Positions 41,152 to 50,643 are shown, numbered from the stretch's first letter. The stretch: 64,000 nucleotides of DNA from an uncultured Desulfovibrionaceae bacterium (GCA_949299515.1 CASGAP010000009.1:186001-250000); one strand, 5' to 3'. Made by a program: numbers and translations. Notes: generated from the letters alone by a model not told the origin.

Positions 41152-44100
41152 CTATGCTGTTTTGGTGCAGCCAGGGCCTTGCAGCACGCTTTTTCCGCCG
41201 TGGGCGGGCTGTACCGTTATCTGCGTGTTTATCCGTTCTTTCAGCAGGCCTATGTGGGAAATAATGCCGATAAGCTTGCCTTCCTGCTGTATGCCCGCAA
41301 GGGCGGACAGGGCGGTGTCAAGGCTTTCTTCGTCAAGGGTTCCGAAACCTTCGTCCAAAAACAGCGAGTCCACGCTGACATTTTGGCTGGCCATCTGCGA
41401 GAGTCCTAAGGCAAGGCTGAGGCTGACAATAAAGCTTTCGCCGCCGGAAAGGTTCTGCACGGCGCGGATTTCGCCTCCCTGATAGGTATCCAGAACATTG
41501 AGGCACAGGGGCTGTTCCTTGCTGCGCACCAGCAGGTAGCGCTTCTGCAGTGCCTGCAGTTTGGCATTGGCGTAGCGGATAACCCGTTCAAAGGTTATGC
41601 CCTGGGCTATGGTTCTGAATTTTTTGCCGTCGGCGGAACCGATGAGCTGGTTCAGGCTTTCCCATTTGGCGGCCTGCTGTTTTTGCTGTTCCAGAGCTGC
41701 TAAAATGGATTGGTGTTTGGCAAGGTTTTTCTCGTTTTGCGTGAGTTTTTCCTGTATTTCTCCCAGAGAAATAAAAAGGGATTGGAGTGTTTCTTTAAGG
41801 GCGGTTTCTTCCGCGCGGAGCGTTTCTTTGGGAACTGCGGTGATGTTTTTGGATTGTTCCGCTTTTAAGTTTTCCGTGAGCTGATTTTGCTGTGCCTGCA
41901 GAACTTGCAAATCCTGTTCAAGCTGTCTGAAAAATTCCTGCATGGAACGCAGTGTTTTTTCGTCGGTTTTTGCGGCCAGAAATTCTGCTTCCGAAGCAAA
42001 GCCGTGTGCTGTCAGGGCCTGCTGCAGTTTTTCGTTGTCCTGCTGCAGGCGGAGCTGTTTTTCTGCCAGCGAATGTTGCAGGGTGCGCAGCTGTTCTTTG
42101 CCTGCCAGCACTTCGGCCTGCTGTTTTTCTTTTTTCTGCAGGAGTTTTTCCTGCGCAGTTTCGGCACGGCGTATCTGTTCCAGAAGTTTTTGTTCTTCCG
42201 TATGAGGATTTTTGCCGCCGAACAGGGCTTCGCGCCGTTTTTTCAGTTCGGCAAGGCTTGTATTTTCGTTTTGCAGGTCTGTCTGTTTCAATGTCAGATT
42301 TTTTTGCGCCGTATCCAGTTCTGCCTGCAGGGCTATGCGTTTTTTGTCTTTTTCCTGCAGGGCGTTTTCCAAAAGCTGTTTTTCCTGCTGTTTTGCGTTC
42401 CAGGAAGATAAAGCATTTTTCAAAGCCGCTGCTATGCTTTCCGTTTGTTCGGGCCGTATCTGTTCTTTGGAAAAGCCGAAAGGCTGCAGAATATTCCCGA
42501 GTTCTTCCGTTTGAGCGGCATAGGCATCGAGAAGTTCCTGCCGTTCTGCGGAATATCGGGAAAGCAGGGTTTCTTTTTCTTGGCACTGTTCGGCAAGGTT
42601 TTGCAGCGTTTGTGAAGAAAGGGCAAGCTGTTCCTTGTTCTGTTTCAGGGTAAGCCACAGTTTTTCCTGTTCCTGCTGCAGCTTTTCTATACTTTCGATG
42701 CGGTTTTTCAGCTGAAGGAGTTCTTCGTCGATATTTCCTTGTTCCGGCAGTTTTTCTTCCGCAAAGGGGTGGTGCACTGCCCCGCATAAGGGGCAGGGCT
42801 GTCCGTTTTGCAGTTCTTTGCGCTGTTCTTCGTAACTTGCTATTTTATAAAGGAAATATTTTTTTTCTTCCAAATGGGTGCGTTCTGCCTGCAGCTCCCG
42901 CAGCAGTTTTCCCCCCAGCAGAACGGACAGCCGGGCGCCTGTTTCCTGTTCCTGTTTTTGCTGTGCGGCGTCGGCATTTTGCAGAGCATTGTGTTTTTGT
43001 TCCTGTTTGTGCAGGTTTTCTTTGCTGCGTTCCACGGTTTGTTTGGTCTGCGCAATTTGTTCTTTCAGTTTTTGGCCGGCTGTGACTGTTGTCTGCAGGG
43101 CTTGGAGTTTTTGGGTTACGGCGCTCAGTTCGCGTGCGAGCGCTTCATACTGCGCATGGCTACTTAGCCAGGTTTCTGCGGCATTGCGTTTTTGTGCCGT
43201 TTCTTCCAGCTCTTTGGTCAGGTTGGCGAGTTGCTTCTGCAGTTTCTGCAGGGCATTGCCGTCAAGCTCCAATTGTTTTTGTGCGTTTTTGACTGTCTGT
43301 TCTTTGTCGGCAAACAGGGTATCGAGTTTTTTTATTTCGTCAAAAAGCGGCTTTTGGGCGTCGCTTTGCTGTTTCAGATTGTGGATTGCCGCGGAATTTG
43401 TGCTGACAGCTTCCTGCAGGGAAAGCAATTGTTTTTCCTGCTGCGGAAGTGCCTCGTTCAATGCGCTGACGGCGGCGTTCAGCGTATCAAATTCGTTTTT
43501 CTGTGCGGCGGCTATGTGATGCAGCGGATAGACTTTTTCTGCTTTTTCCGCCAAGGCAAGGGCTGTTTTTTGGTCTGCCGCTTTTTCCGCTTCGCTTTGC
43601 AGGCGGGAAGATTTTTCTTTGCAGGCAGCGAGGTTTTGCTGCAGTTTCTCCAGTTCGCCGTACCAAAGCAGGGCTTTTTGCGCGGTTTGCAGTTTTTGGT
43701 TTACTGCCTGCTGTTTTTCTGTCAGTGATTTGTGCGCGGTTTGCAGGGACTGTGTTTCTTCGGCGGAAAGCGTTTCGCTGACTTCGGATTTTGCGGTTAA
43801 TTCTTTTACTGCTTCTTTTTCTGTTTTGGCGCGTTCAAAAACCGTTTTTGAAATCTGCGAATAAATTTCCGTTCCGGTGATTTGTTCCAGCAGCATGGAT
43901 TTTTCTTCGTCTTTTGCTTTGAGAAAGCTGTCGAACGCTCCCTGTGCCAGGAGAATGGAACGGGTGAAGCGCTGAAAGTCCATGCCGGTTATTTTTATGA
44001 TTTCGTCGTTGATTTCGGTTTTTTTGCGGCATAAAATCTGTTCGGGACTGTCTTGGGCAATGCTCCGTTCCACATCCTGCAGTTTGCCTTGGGGATTGTT

Positions 44101-44406
44101 TCTGGCTTTGCGCTGTTCAAAACGGGCGTAATAGCATATGCCTTTGCTTTCAAAATGCAGCAGGGCATAGCATTCCGCCGTGTGTTTTGACATAATTTCG
44201 TTGGCGGTCTGCGTAATTTTGCCGAGTCTTGGGGTTTGCCCGTAAAGTGCCAGGCATACGGCGTCCAGAATGGTGGATTTTCCCGCTCCCGTGGGGCCGC
44301 ACAGCAGAAACAGGCCGTTTTCGGTGTAGGCGGGGTCGGTAAAGTCTATATGCCATTCGCCGTACAGGGAATTGAGATTTTTAAAATGCAGGCTTAAAAT
44401 TTTCAT
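41152..44406 (-). CDS. sbcC: Exonuclease subunit SbcC (Rad50-like SMC ATPase)
   Basis: 1084 residues. Walker A GPTGAGKST (about 37-45) is followed by ILDAVCLALYGQ. Two long coiled coils rich in Glu, Gln and Lys flank a zinc hook CPLC at about 536-539 (GQPCPLCGAVHHPF). The C-terminal ATPase half has the signature LSGGESFIVSLSLALGLSQ and Walker B SLFLDEGFGTLDEESL. With SbcD it forms the Mre11-Rad50-like complex that opens hairpins and trims blocked DNA ends. It starts 13 nt after the sbcD stop. Full length and intact. Confidence 0.95.
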   Translation of the reverse strand: MKILSLHFKNLNSLYGEWHIDFTDPAYTENGLFLLCGPTGAGKSTILDAVCLALYGQTPRLGKITQTANEIMSKHTAECYALLHFESKGICYYARFEQRKARNNPQGKLQDVERSIAQDSPEQILCRKKTEINDEIIKITGMDFQRFTRSILLAQGAFDSFLKAKDEEKSMLLEQITGTEIYSQISKTVFERAKTEKEAVKELTAKSEVSETLSAEETQSLQTAHKSLTEKQQAVNQKLQTAQKALLWYGELEKLQQNLAACKEKSSRLQSEAEKAADQKTALALAEKAEKVYPLHHIAAAQKNEFDTLNAAVSALNEALPQQEKQLLSLQEAVSTNSAAIHNLKQQSDAQKPLFDEIKKLDTLFADKEQTVKNAQKQLELDGNALQKLQKQLANLTKELEETAQKRNAAETWLSSHAQYEALARELSAVTQKLQALQTTVTAGQKLKEQIAQTKQTVERSKENLHKQEQKHNALQNADAAQQKQEQETGARLSVLLGGKLLRELQAERTHLEEKKYFLYKIASYEEQRKELQNGQPCPLCGAVHHPFAEEKLPEQGNIDEELLQLKNRIESIEKLQQEQEKLWLTLKQNKEQLALSSQTLQNLAEQCQEKETLLSRYSAERQELLDAYAAQTEELGNILQPFGFSKEQIRPEQTESIAAALKNALSSWNAKQQEKQLLENALQEKDKKRIALQAELDTAQKNLTLKQTDLQNENTSLAELKKRREALFGGKNPHTEEQKLLEQIRRAETAQEKLLQKKEKQQAEVLAGKEQLRTLQHSLAEKQLRLQQDNEKLQQALTAHGFASEAEFLAAKTDEKTLRSMQEFFRQLEQDLQVLQAQQNQLTENLKAEQSKNITAVPKETLRAEETALKETLQSLFISLGEIQEKLTQNEKNLAKHQSILAALEQQKQQAAKWESLNQLIGSADGKKFRTIAQGITFERVIRYANAKLQALQKRYLLVRSKEQPLCLNVLDTYQGGEIRAVQNLSGGESFIVSLSLALGLSQMASQNVSVDSLFLDEGFGTLDEESLDTALSALAGIQQEGKLIGIISHIGLLKERINTQITVQPAHGGKSVLQGPGCTKTA

Positions 44407-44419
44407 TGTTCGTTCGGGG

Positions 44420-45643
44420 TTAGGCGTTTATGTCGTCTTCCTGCACGGCATTGAGAATTTCTCGGTAGCAGGCTTCCAGTTCTTGTTTGTTTTCTTCGGA
44501 ATAGGGGGTATTTTTTAATAATTCCTTAAAAATATCCAGCGGCGTGACATCTTCGAGGCAGTCGTTTTCCGATGTATTGCCGAGAACGGAATTGAGCAGA
44601 TTTTGATTTTTGAATTTGAGGATTTCGACGCTGCTGTTTTCCGTAAGGCTGTTTAGGCTGTCTTTCAGGTTAAATTCTTCTTCGCCCGTGTATTCCACTT
44701 CCAGCCAGACACTTTTCTGCAGAGCTTTCAGTTTTTCCGTTTCCCTGCGGATATGGGAAAAGTCGCCGCGGATTTTGCGGGTTATCTGAAATTCCGGGAC
44801 GGGTATTTCTTTTATAGAAATCTGCGGGGCAGTATCTACGATTAAAATTTTTTTTGCGGTATTTTTTTCGGAAAAGTTCATGGCCAAAGGAGAGCCGCAG
44901 TAGCGGATATGTTCGCTGCCGCCGATTTTCTGGGCGGTATGGATATGACCGAGGGCAATATAGTCAAGGCAGGCGGGAAATGCGGCGGCGGAAATCTGCG
45001 CAAGGGAACCCATATACAGTTCGCGTTCGCCTTCTTCTTCGAGGCTGGCGCCCGCAGCGTACAAATGCCCCATGGCAATAATTTTTTCGCCGGGCTGTTT
45101 TTGTGCCGCGGCTTTTTCCGCAAGATGCGCGTAATGGTTTTTGATTGCCGCGGCGATTTTTCCGGCTCTGTCCGCATGGGAATCCGTAATGCTTATGCCC
45201 TGCAGATCCCGTTCGCGCAGGTAGGGGACGGCAAGAATGTAAACGGTTTCGTTTTCAACGGTGATTTTCAGCAGTTCTTCGTCCGTTTCTTCGGCAATGC
45301 CGCTGTTTTTGTCCTGTGCGGCGCCGACAACGTGGATATCCAGCGTTTTCAGCAGCTGCTTTGGAGCGTTCAGAAAGCTTGGGGAATCATGGTTTCCGCC
45401 GGTAATGACCGCATGACGGCAGCAGCTTTGACGAAGGCTGATTAAAAAGGAATAGTAAATTTGCTGTGCCGTGTTGCTTGGCAGGGCAGTATCGAAAATA
45501 TCGCCCGAAACAAGCAGAACGTCGATTTTTTCCGTGTTTATGGTTTCCAGCAGCCATGCAAAAAAAAGGGAAAATTCTTCGTAGCGTTTTTTTCCGTAAA
45601 AGGTGCTTCCTATGTGCCAGTCAGACGTATGCAGTATTTTCAT
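44420..45643 (-). CDS. sbcD: Exonuclease subunit SbcD (Mre11-like nuclease)
   Basis: 407 residues. Metallophosphoesterase motifs in order: DWHIGSTF (D7, H9), VSGDIFDTALPS (about 47-58), GNHDSPSF (about 88), MGHLYAAGAS (about 190) and LGHIHTAQK (about 233). The remainder is the capping and C-terminal domain that contacts SbcC. Mn-dependent nuclease of the SbcCD complex. It leads the sbcD-sbcC unit, with a good promoter upstream on the minus strand. Confidence 0.95.
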   Translation of the reverse strand: MKILHTSDWHIGSTFYGKKRYEEFSLFFAWLLETINTEKIDVLLVSGDIFDTALPSNTAQQIYYSFLISLRQSCCRHAVITGGNHDSPSFLNAPKQLLKTLDIHVVGAAQDKNSGIAEETDEELLKITVENETVYILAVPYLRERDLQGISITDSHADRAGKIAAAIKNHYAHLAEKAAAQKQPGEKIIAMGHLYAAGASLEEEGERELYMGSLAQISAAAFPACLDYIALGHIHTAQKIGGSEHIRYCGSPLAMNFSEKNTAKKILIVDTAPQISIKEIPVPEFQITRKIRGDFSHIRRETEKLKALQKSVWLEVEYTGEEEFNLKDSLNSLTENSSVEILKFKNQNLLNSVLGNTSENDCLEDVTPLDIFKELLKNTPYSEENKQELEACYREILNAVQEDDINA

Positions 45644-45666
45644 ATGATTTTCCGAACGTTTTTTTT

Positions 45667-45695
45667 AATATAAAAGAAACGGGCGGCGGTGGCAA
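45667..45695 (-). promoter_or_regulatory. Sigma-70 promoter of sbcDC
   Basis: Minus strand -35 TTGCCA (45695-45690), 17-bp spacer, -10 TATATT (45672-45667); the leader is about 17 nt. Confidence 0.65.
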
Positions 45696-45730
45696 ATATA
45701 TTTTAGCTTATAAATAATTGTGTCTGTTTA

Positions 45731-45759
45731 TTGACAAGAGCGGCATGAAAAGGTAGTCT
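45731..45759 (+). promoter_or_regulatory. Sigma-70 promoter of the GntR-family regulator
   Basis: Perfect -35 TTGACA (45731-45736), 17-bp spacer, -10 TAGTCT (45754-45759), start about 40 nt before the ATG. Divergent from the sbcDC promoter. Confidence 0.55.
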
Positions 45760-45802
45760 TTACGCAGAATGTTAGTGTTAGATTAGGGATGTGGGGCTTT
45801 CC

Positions 45803-46468
45803 ATGGGTAATGTGAAAGAAAAACTTAATGCGGAAGAGCGGGCGTACAGACTTTTGACGGAAACAATCAAACAGTCGTACAAACCCGGCGATTTTATTTT
45901 AGAAAGCACTTTGGCTGTGGATTTCGGCATGAGCAGAACGCCGATAAGCATAGCGCTGAACCGCTTGGTTTCCGAAGGCATTTTGAAAAAAGTCCCGAAA
46001 AAGGGCAGTTATATTCCTTTGCTTGAGCATGATGATGCGCATAATGTTTTCAGCATCCGCAAGCTGCTTGAAGTGGAAGCGCTGCGCATCGTGACGGAAC
46101 GCAACGATTATTACGTACTTTCCGTAATGAACAGAATGCTTGAAGATTCCGTTATGGCACTGCGGTATGACGATATTAAAAAGTTTGTTGAAATAGACGA
46201 AGCGTTTCACCTGTTTATTGTGAAAATGGCGTATAATACCTATTTGCTCGAAGCTTGGAAAAGAATATTTCTGCGCTGTAATATTTATACAAGGTATTAT
46301 AATTCCTATCAAAGCTGTGAAGATGTGCAGGAGAATATGATTTTGTCCGATCACCAGGATATTTATTATGCCATGCAAAACGGCGACGTGAAGCGCGCCG
46401 CGGATTTGCTTGGCAAGCACATTGACAAGGTTTATGAAGATTTGTGTAAAAAAATGAAAATAGACTAA
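45803..46468 (+). CDS. GntR-family transcriptional regulator with FCD domain
   Basis: About 221 residues from ATG 45803; a GTG four codons earlier (45791) is the alternative. The N-terminal winged helix has ILESTLAVDFGMSRTPISIA and LVSEGILKKVPKKGSYI. The all-helical FCD domain keeps the metal/ligand residues: D and H in VEIDEAFHLFIVKM, then H in SDHQDIYYAM and H in LLGKHIDKVYE. FCD members usually sense small carboxylic acids and repress nearby catabolic genes. No obvious catabolic target is adjacent; it stands alone with its own terminator, so its regulon may be elsewhere. Confidence 0.9.
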   Translation: MGNVKEKLNAEERAYRLLTETIKQSYKPGDFILESTLAVDFGMSRTPISIALNRLVSEGILKKVPKKGSYIPLLEHDDAHNVFSIRKLLEVEALRIVTERNDYYVLSVMNRMLEDSVMALRYDDIKKFVEIDEAFHLFIVKMAYNTYLLEAWKRIFLRCNIYTRYYNSYQSCEDVQENMILSDHQDIYYAMQNGDVKRAADLLGKHIDKVYEDLCKKMKID

Positions 46469-46490
46469 GCCCGGAAAACGGGCTTTTTTT
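46467..46490 (+). terminator. Intrinsic terminator overlapping the GntR regulator stop codon
   Basis: AAGCCCG / CGGGCTT stem with loop GAAAA and seven T. The first bases are part of the TAA, so the hairpin starts within the stop codon. The end overlaps the stop of the convergent 5-FCL gene. Confidence 0.85.
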
Positions 46491-47070
46491 ATGTTTTGTA
46501 AATGCCGTTTTCCGTTGCGAGGTATTGAACGGCTCTGTCCCACGGTTCAACCGGGACGGCATCGCTTATCAGTTCGGAAACGGTAATGCCTATGGTGACG
46601 GCTTTGGGAATTTTGGCCAGGAATCTGTCGTAAAAGCCTTGTCCGTATCCCAGCCTGTACCCCTGCGGAGAAAAACTCAAAGCAGGTACCAGTACCACGG
46701 TTTTTTCGCTGTTGAGCAGGGTTTCGTCCATGCGCGGGCAGCTTGGTTTGGGTTCCGAAATTCCGTAAGCACCGCTTTCAAGGTCGGCAAAAGACGTACA
46801 GCGGTAAAAATGCATAATGCCTTTTTCCGTTTTGGAGCATAGGGGGAACAGGACGTTTTTTTTGCTGTCCCAGGCGTTCTGCGAAAGCAGAGAGGTATCA
46901 ATTTCGCTTTTTGTGGGGGCGTAGGTGCAAATTGTTTCTGCTCGGGCAAAGAGCGGAAAATTCAGTACATGATTTTGCAGCTTACTGCATAATATGTTAA
47001 ATTTATTTGTATTTTTGTGTATTGCATTTCGTTTTTCATGCATTGCTTTTCTTAATTCGCTTTTGTTCAT
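46489..47070 (-). CDS. fau: 5-formyltetrahydrofolate cyclo-ligase
   Basis: 193 residues, normal length. N-terminal KSELRKAMHEKRNAIHKNTN with the ATP-binding basic patch, and the signature VPALSFSPQGYRLGYGQGFY (substrate and phosphate loop) near 135. It converts 5-formyl-THF to 5,10-methenyl-THF with ATP. The gene also matches the E. coli ygfA family linked to 6S RNA, but no 6S-like sequence is evident in the short region upstream (47071-47218). Convergent with the GntR gene. Confidence 0.93.
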   Translation of the reverse strand: MNKSELRKAMHEKRNAIHKNTNKFNILCSKLQNHVLNFPLFARAETICTYAPTKSEIDTSLLSQNAWDSKKNVLFPLCSKTEKGIMHFYRCTSFADLESGAYGISEPKPSCPRMDETLLNSEKTVVLVPALSFSPQGYRLGYGQGFYDRFLAKIPKAVTIGITVSELISDAVPVEPWDRAVQYLATENGIYKT

Positions 47071-47144
47071 GGCTTATTTTTCAAAAATTTTATAATATAT
47101 TGATTTTTTTCTTGAAAAAAAAATAAATCTTGTTTAAGATGTGT

Positions 47145-47173
47145 TTGACAACTAAATATACTGTATTTTTATT
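47145..47173 (+). promoter_or_regulatory. Possible promoter of the phosphoesterase-rnase E/G unit
   Basis: Perfect -35 TTGACA (47145-47150), 17-bp spacer, weak -10 TTTATT (47168-47173). Confidence 0.4.
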
Positions 47174-47218
47174 TTTGTAAATAGCTGTTTGTTGTTTTGT
47201 TGTACAGGATTTTGGTAT

Positions 47219-47890
47219 ATGGGTGTTGCGGATTTTCCTTTCTGGATTTTTTTGGGGGATATTCATGGCGAAACGGCGAATATCCGCCGCATTAAAGATT
47301 TGGATAAGGCTCAGGGCATTGTTGTAACCGGTGATATCGGAAAGCGCGGAACACTGCAGGAAACAGTGAATGTTATTGAAACCCTGGAAGCATATGCAAA
47401 CGTGCTGTACGCTCAGATAGGAAATATGGACTCGCATCTTGCTGATGCGTATCTGAGTGAAAAAAAGATTAATTTACATAAAAAAAGTATAGAATATAAT
47501 GCATTGTTATTTATGGGCATAGGCGGTTCCCTGCCTACGCCTTTTGCGACCAAATCAGAATTTTCTGAAGAATTTTATGCAGAATGTCTGCAGAATTTTG
47601 CTTTGCTGCCCAAAAGCCGCACAACGCTTTTAATCAGTCACAATCCTCCGTTCGGAACGCAGTGTGACAGACTGAAAAACGGAAGGCATATCGGAAGCAG
47701 GGCGGTTTTGAAATTTATTCGGGATTACAGGCCGGATTTTTGTGTGTGCGGCCATATCCATGAGAGTCGGGCAAAAGAAAAAATAGGTTCGACATGGGTT
47801 TGCAATCCCGGGGATTTTGCATCGGGCTACTACGGAAAGCTGATACTTTCTCTTGAGCCTGAAATGGAATTATGTACAATTTTTAATTAG
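47219..47890 (+). CDS. Calcineurin-like metallophosphoesterase
   Basis: 223 residues from ATG 47219; upstream in-frame codons lack a ribosome site and the fold begins at FPFWIFLGDIHGE. Dimetal-site motifs occur in order: GDIHG, VVTGDIGKRG, GNMDSH, LLISHNPPFG and CGHIHESRA. YfcE/Icc-like size, so a small phosphodiesterase acting on an unknown phosphoester. It lies 8 nt before the RNase E/G gene, so may be co-transcribed. It is the kind of enzyme often annotated as MPPE-like; a link to RNA metabolism is only contextual. Confidence 0.85.
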   Translation: MGVADFPFWIFLGDIHGETANIRRIKDLDKAQGIVVTGDIGKRGTLQETVNVIETLEAYANVLYAQIGNMDSHLADAYLSEKKINLHKKSIEYNALLFMGIGGSLPTPFATKSEFSEEFYAECLQNFALLPKSRTTLLISHNPPFGTQCDRLKNGRHIGSRAVLKFIRDYRPDFCVCGHIHESRAKEKIGSTWVCNPGDFASGYYGKLILSLEPEMELCTIFN

Positions 47891-47898
47891 GATTTTTT

Positions 47899-50586
47899 AT
47901 GGAAGAAACGGAAAAAAAGAAAAAAGGCAGACCAAGGAAGAACAGTGTGACCCCAAAAGACGTTCCTGCCGAAGAACTGCAGCCTGCCGCAGGGGAAAGT
48001 GTTTCGGAAGAAAATGCCGTTTTGCAGGCAGAAGAAAAAACAGATAAGAAAAAACGGACAGGCCGTGCAAAAAAAACGGAATCCGAAAAAAAACGTGCCG
48101 CAAAAACCGCCAAGACAGCGGAAAATGCGGAAAATTCCGCCGAGTCCGAACGTCAGGAAGAAAATGCCGGCGCAAAGATAAAACAGCAAGTTTCCCCGCT
48201 GGAGCCGGAAAATGCCGATATTTCCGAAAAGACGGCTGAAAATGCGGCTGACAGTGAAAGTGCACGGCCAAAAGCATCTGCCCGCGGAAAAAGAACCGTA
48301 AAAAAAGCGGCCTCCGCAAAGTCTGCGGCTCAAAAAACAACGGTAAAAAAAGCAGCCGTTTCAAAAACTGCCGCGGCACGCGGCAGAAAAAAAGCTGCAC
48401 AACCTGAGCAGAACGGCGAAAGCGCAAAAAACGTTCAGCTTGCTCTTTCTTCCGAAGATCGTTTGGCGCTTGCGGCTTCCGAAATGCCGCCGGCAAAAGA
48501 ATTGGAACAGCAGGATTTCGGGCATACGGTTCCTGTTCCGTTTGAAAGTGCCGTACCTGCCGAGCTTGGAGCAAAAGAACTTGCAGTTTATGAAAAAGGC
48601 GAGCTTGTGCCTGCGGAAAGCAATGCTGCGCAAAATCAAGGGGAAGAACGCGCGGAAGCGGCGGAAAATTCTGCCGTAGCCGCGGAACCCGCAAAAAGAG
48701 GCGGCAGAAAAAGCAAAAAAGCCCGAACTGCGGAAGATACTGTGGAAGATACGGATAAAAAAGAATCGGCACAAAAGCGCGGACGCAGAAAAGCCGAAAA
48801 AGAGGGTGCCGATTTTGTGGCCGGCGTGAACGGCGTAGTGCAGTACAACGGCGAAGAAAGTTTAAGCGCTTTTGGGGAGCAGGCAGGATTGGGCGTTCTT
48901 GGGATTATCGACGAAGCGCCGGCAGTCGACGCTTTGCTGCCGCTTGTCAGCGATGCGGAAAAGCCTAAACGCCAGAGAAAACGCGGACGCAAAAAGAAAC
49001 AGCCCAAAGAAAGCACCGCAGCTGTGGAATTTGACGCTTCTCCCATAGTGGAAGACGGCGAAATTGCCAGAATAGAAGCGGAAGAAACATTGCGCAGGGC
49101 GCAGAAAAGCAAGAAAGAAAGCCCGAAAGCTGAGAAAAAAGAGCACGTGCGCCGTGCACTGTATGTCAGCACGGTGCCTGACGAACAGGTGGAAGTCGTT
49201 ATCACGGAAAACGGCGTCGTTTCCGAATATTTTGTGGAAATGGCACATCAGAGCAAAATCCGCGGCAATATTTACAAAGGTGTTATCAATAACGTGGATA
49301 CCAATCTGCAGGCGGCATTTGTTAATTTCGGGTGCGGCAAAAACGGTTTTCTGCAGATAGACGAAGTGCACCCGGAATATTATTTGGCACCGTACGAAGA
49401 AGGGACATCAAAATATCCGCCTATTCAGAAAGTACTGAAAACAGGTCAGGAAGTGCTGGTGCAGGTGGTAAAGGAACCGAACGGCACCAAGGGCGCGTTT
49501 TTGACTACGTGGCTTTCGCTTGCCGGCCGATTTTTGGTTTTGACTCCGGGACAGGAGCAGATCGGCGTATCCCGAAAAGTGGAAGACAATGAAGAGCGCC
49601 AGCGTCTGCGTGCGCTGCTCAACGGCATAAAGCCCGGAGAAAATATGGGGGTTATTATCCGCACGGCCAGCGAGGGTGCCAGCAAAGCCAATATCCAAAA
49701 AGACCTGCAGATGCTGAAGCGTACCTGGAAAAACATTCAGAAGCAGGTGCTGAAAGCTCCTGTACCGAGTTTGGTTTATCAGGAAGCAGATTTGGCCACC
49801 CGTGCAGTCAGGGATTATCTGAACGAGGATATTGACGAAGTATGGGTAGATTCCAAAGATGTGCAGAAAAGCGTTGCGGATCTTATTAAAATTTTGTTTC
49901 CTAAAAATAAGGAAATGCTGCACCTGCACGAAGATCCCAGGCAGACCCTGTGGGAACGCTTCAATATTGCCCGTCAGCTTGAAGAAGTGACCAAACGCGA
50001 GGTAAATCTTCCTTCCGGCGGCCGTCTTGTTTTTGATCAGACGGAAGCGCTCATGGCTATTGACATCAACTCCGGAAAAAGTCAGGGAAAAAATAATTTT
50101 GAAGCCATGGTATTCCGTACCAATATGGAGGCTGTGGAAGCCATTGCCCGCCATTTGCGCCTGCGCGACATCGGCGGACAGGTTGTGATTGATTTTATCG
50201 AAATGCGTGACAAAAGCCACTGCAGGGAAGTGGAAAAGGCCCTGCACGCCGCCATGAAGCGCGACCGTGCACGGCATGATATCGGCAAACTGAGCGGATT
50301 CGGACTGCTGGAACTTGTGCGTCAGCGGACAGGCTCCAGTGTTATTTCCATTACCTCCGAACCGTGTCCGCACTGCCGCGGTACCGGTTTCAGGCGCAAT
50401 TTGGAATGGCAGGCGCAGGGAGTTCTGCGCGACATACGCAGCAAGCTTGCCGCCAAAAACGTTCCGTCTACTTATGTTCATCACGTGGATCAGGAAATTG
50501 CTTTTTATCTGCTGAATAAAAAACGTGACAGGCTGAGTGATTTGGAACATGAGTTCGGCGTAAAGATAGAAATTCATCTGAAATAA
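47899..50586 (+). CDS. Ribonuclease E/G with a very long N-terminal disordered extension
   Basis: 895 residues. The first about 415 residues are low-complexity, rich in Ala, Lys, Glu and basic KRGRRK-like patches. Next is the S1 domain (about 450-535, RGNIYKGVINNVDTNLQAAF), then the catalytic core with the metal ligands D722 (ALMAIDINSGKS) and D765 (GGQVVIDFIEM), and the zinc-link CPHC (C823, C826) for tetramer assembly. In E. coli RNase E the unstructured scaffold is C-terminal, but here it is N-terminal and the protein ends soon after the catalytic domain. It is a 5'-monophosphate-sensing endoribonuclease for mRNA decay and rRNA and tRNA processing. A strong terminator follows. Confidence 0.93.
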   Translation: MEETEKKKKGRPRKNSVTPKDVPAEELQPAAGESVSEENAVLQAEEKTDKKKRTGRAKKTESEKKRAAKTAKTAENAENSAESERQEENAGAKIKQQVSPLEPENADISEKTAENAADSESARPKASARGKRTVKKAASAKSAAQKTTVKKAAVSKTAAARGRKKAAQPEQNGESAKNVQLALSSEDRLALAASEMPPAKELEQQDFGHTVPVPFESAVPAELGAKELAVYEKGELVPAESNAAQNQGEERAEAAENSAVAAEPAKRGGRKSKKARTAEDTVEDTDKKESAQKRGRRKAEKEGADFVAGVNGVVQYNGEESLSAFGEQAGLGVLGIIDEAPAVDALLPLVSDAEKPKRQRKRGRKKKQPKESTAAVEFDASPIVEDGEIARIEAEETLRRAQKSKKESPKAEKKEHVRRALYVSTVPDEQVEVVITENGVVSEYFVEMAHQSKIRGNIYKGVINNVDTNLQAAFVNFGCGKNGFLQIDEVHPEYYLAPYEEGTSKYPPIQKVLKTGQEVLVQVVKEPNGTKGAFLTTWLSLAGRFLVLTPGQEQIGVSRKVEDNEERQRLRALLNGIKPGENMGVIIRTASEGASKANIQKDLQMLKRTWKNIQKQVLKAPVPSLVYQEADLATRAVRDYLNEDIDEVWVDSKDVQKSVADLIKILFPKNKEMLHLHEDPRQTLWERFNIARQLEEVTKREVNLPSGGRLVFDQTEALMAIDINSGKSQGKNNFEAMVFRTNMEAVEAIARHLRLRDIGGQVVIDFIEMRDKSHCREVEKALHAAMKRDRARHDIGKLSGFGLLELVRQRTGSSVISITSEPCPHCRGTGFRRNLEWQAQGVLRDIRSKLAAKNVPSTYVHHVDQEIAFYLLNKKRDRLSDLEHEFGVKIEIHLK

Positions 50587-50587
50587 G

Positions 50588-50616
50588 AAAAAGCCCCATA
50601 TAACGGGGCTTTTTTT
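50588..50616 (+). terminator. Intrinsic terminator of the RNase E/G gene
   Basis: Ten-bp stem AAAAAGCCCC / GGGGCTTTTT with loop ATATAAC and T tail, 2 nt after the stop codon. Confidence 0.9.
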
Positions 50617-50643
50617 ATGCCGTAACTTGTTTTGCAAAACGTA

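Noticed and set aside
47071..47218. 6S RNA-like gene next to the 5-FCL gene (as in E. coli ssrS-ygfA)
   Set aside because: The divergent region is only about 150 bp, AT-rich, with no recognisable bulged hairpin structure.
48000..49140. Repetitive Ala/Lys-rich coding in the RNase E/G gene as a possible repeat array or CRISPR
   Set aside because: Simple low-complexity coding, no regular repeat unit or spacers.
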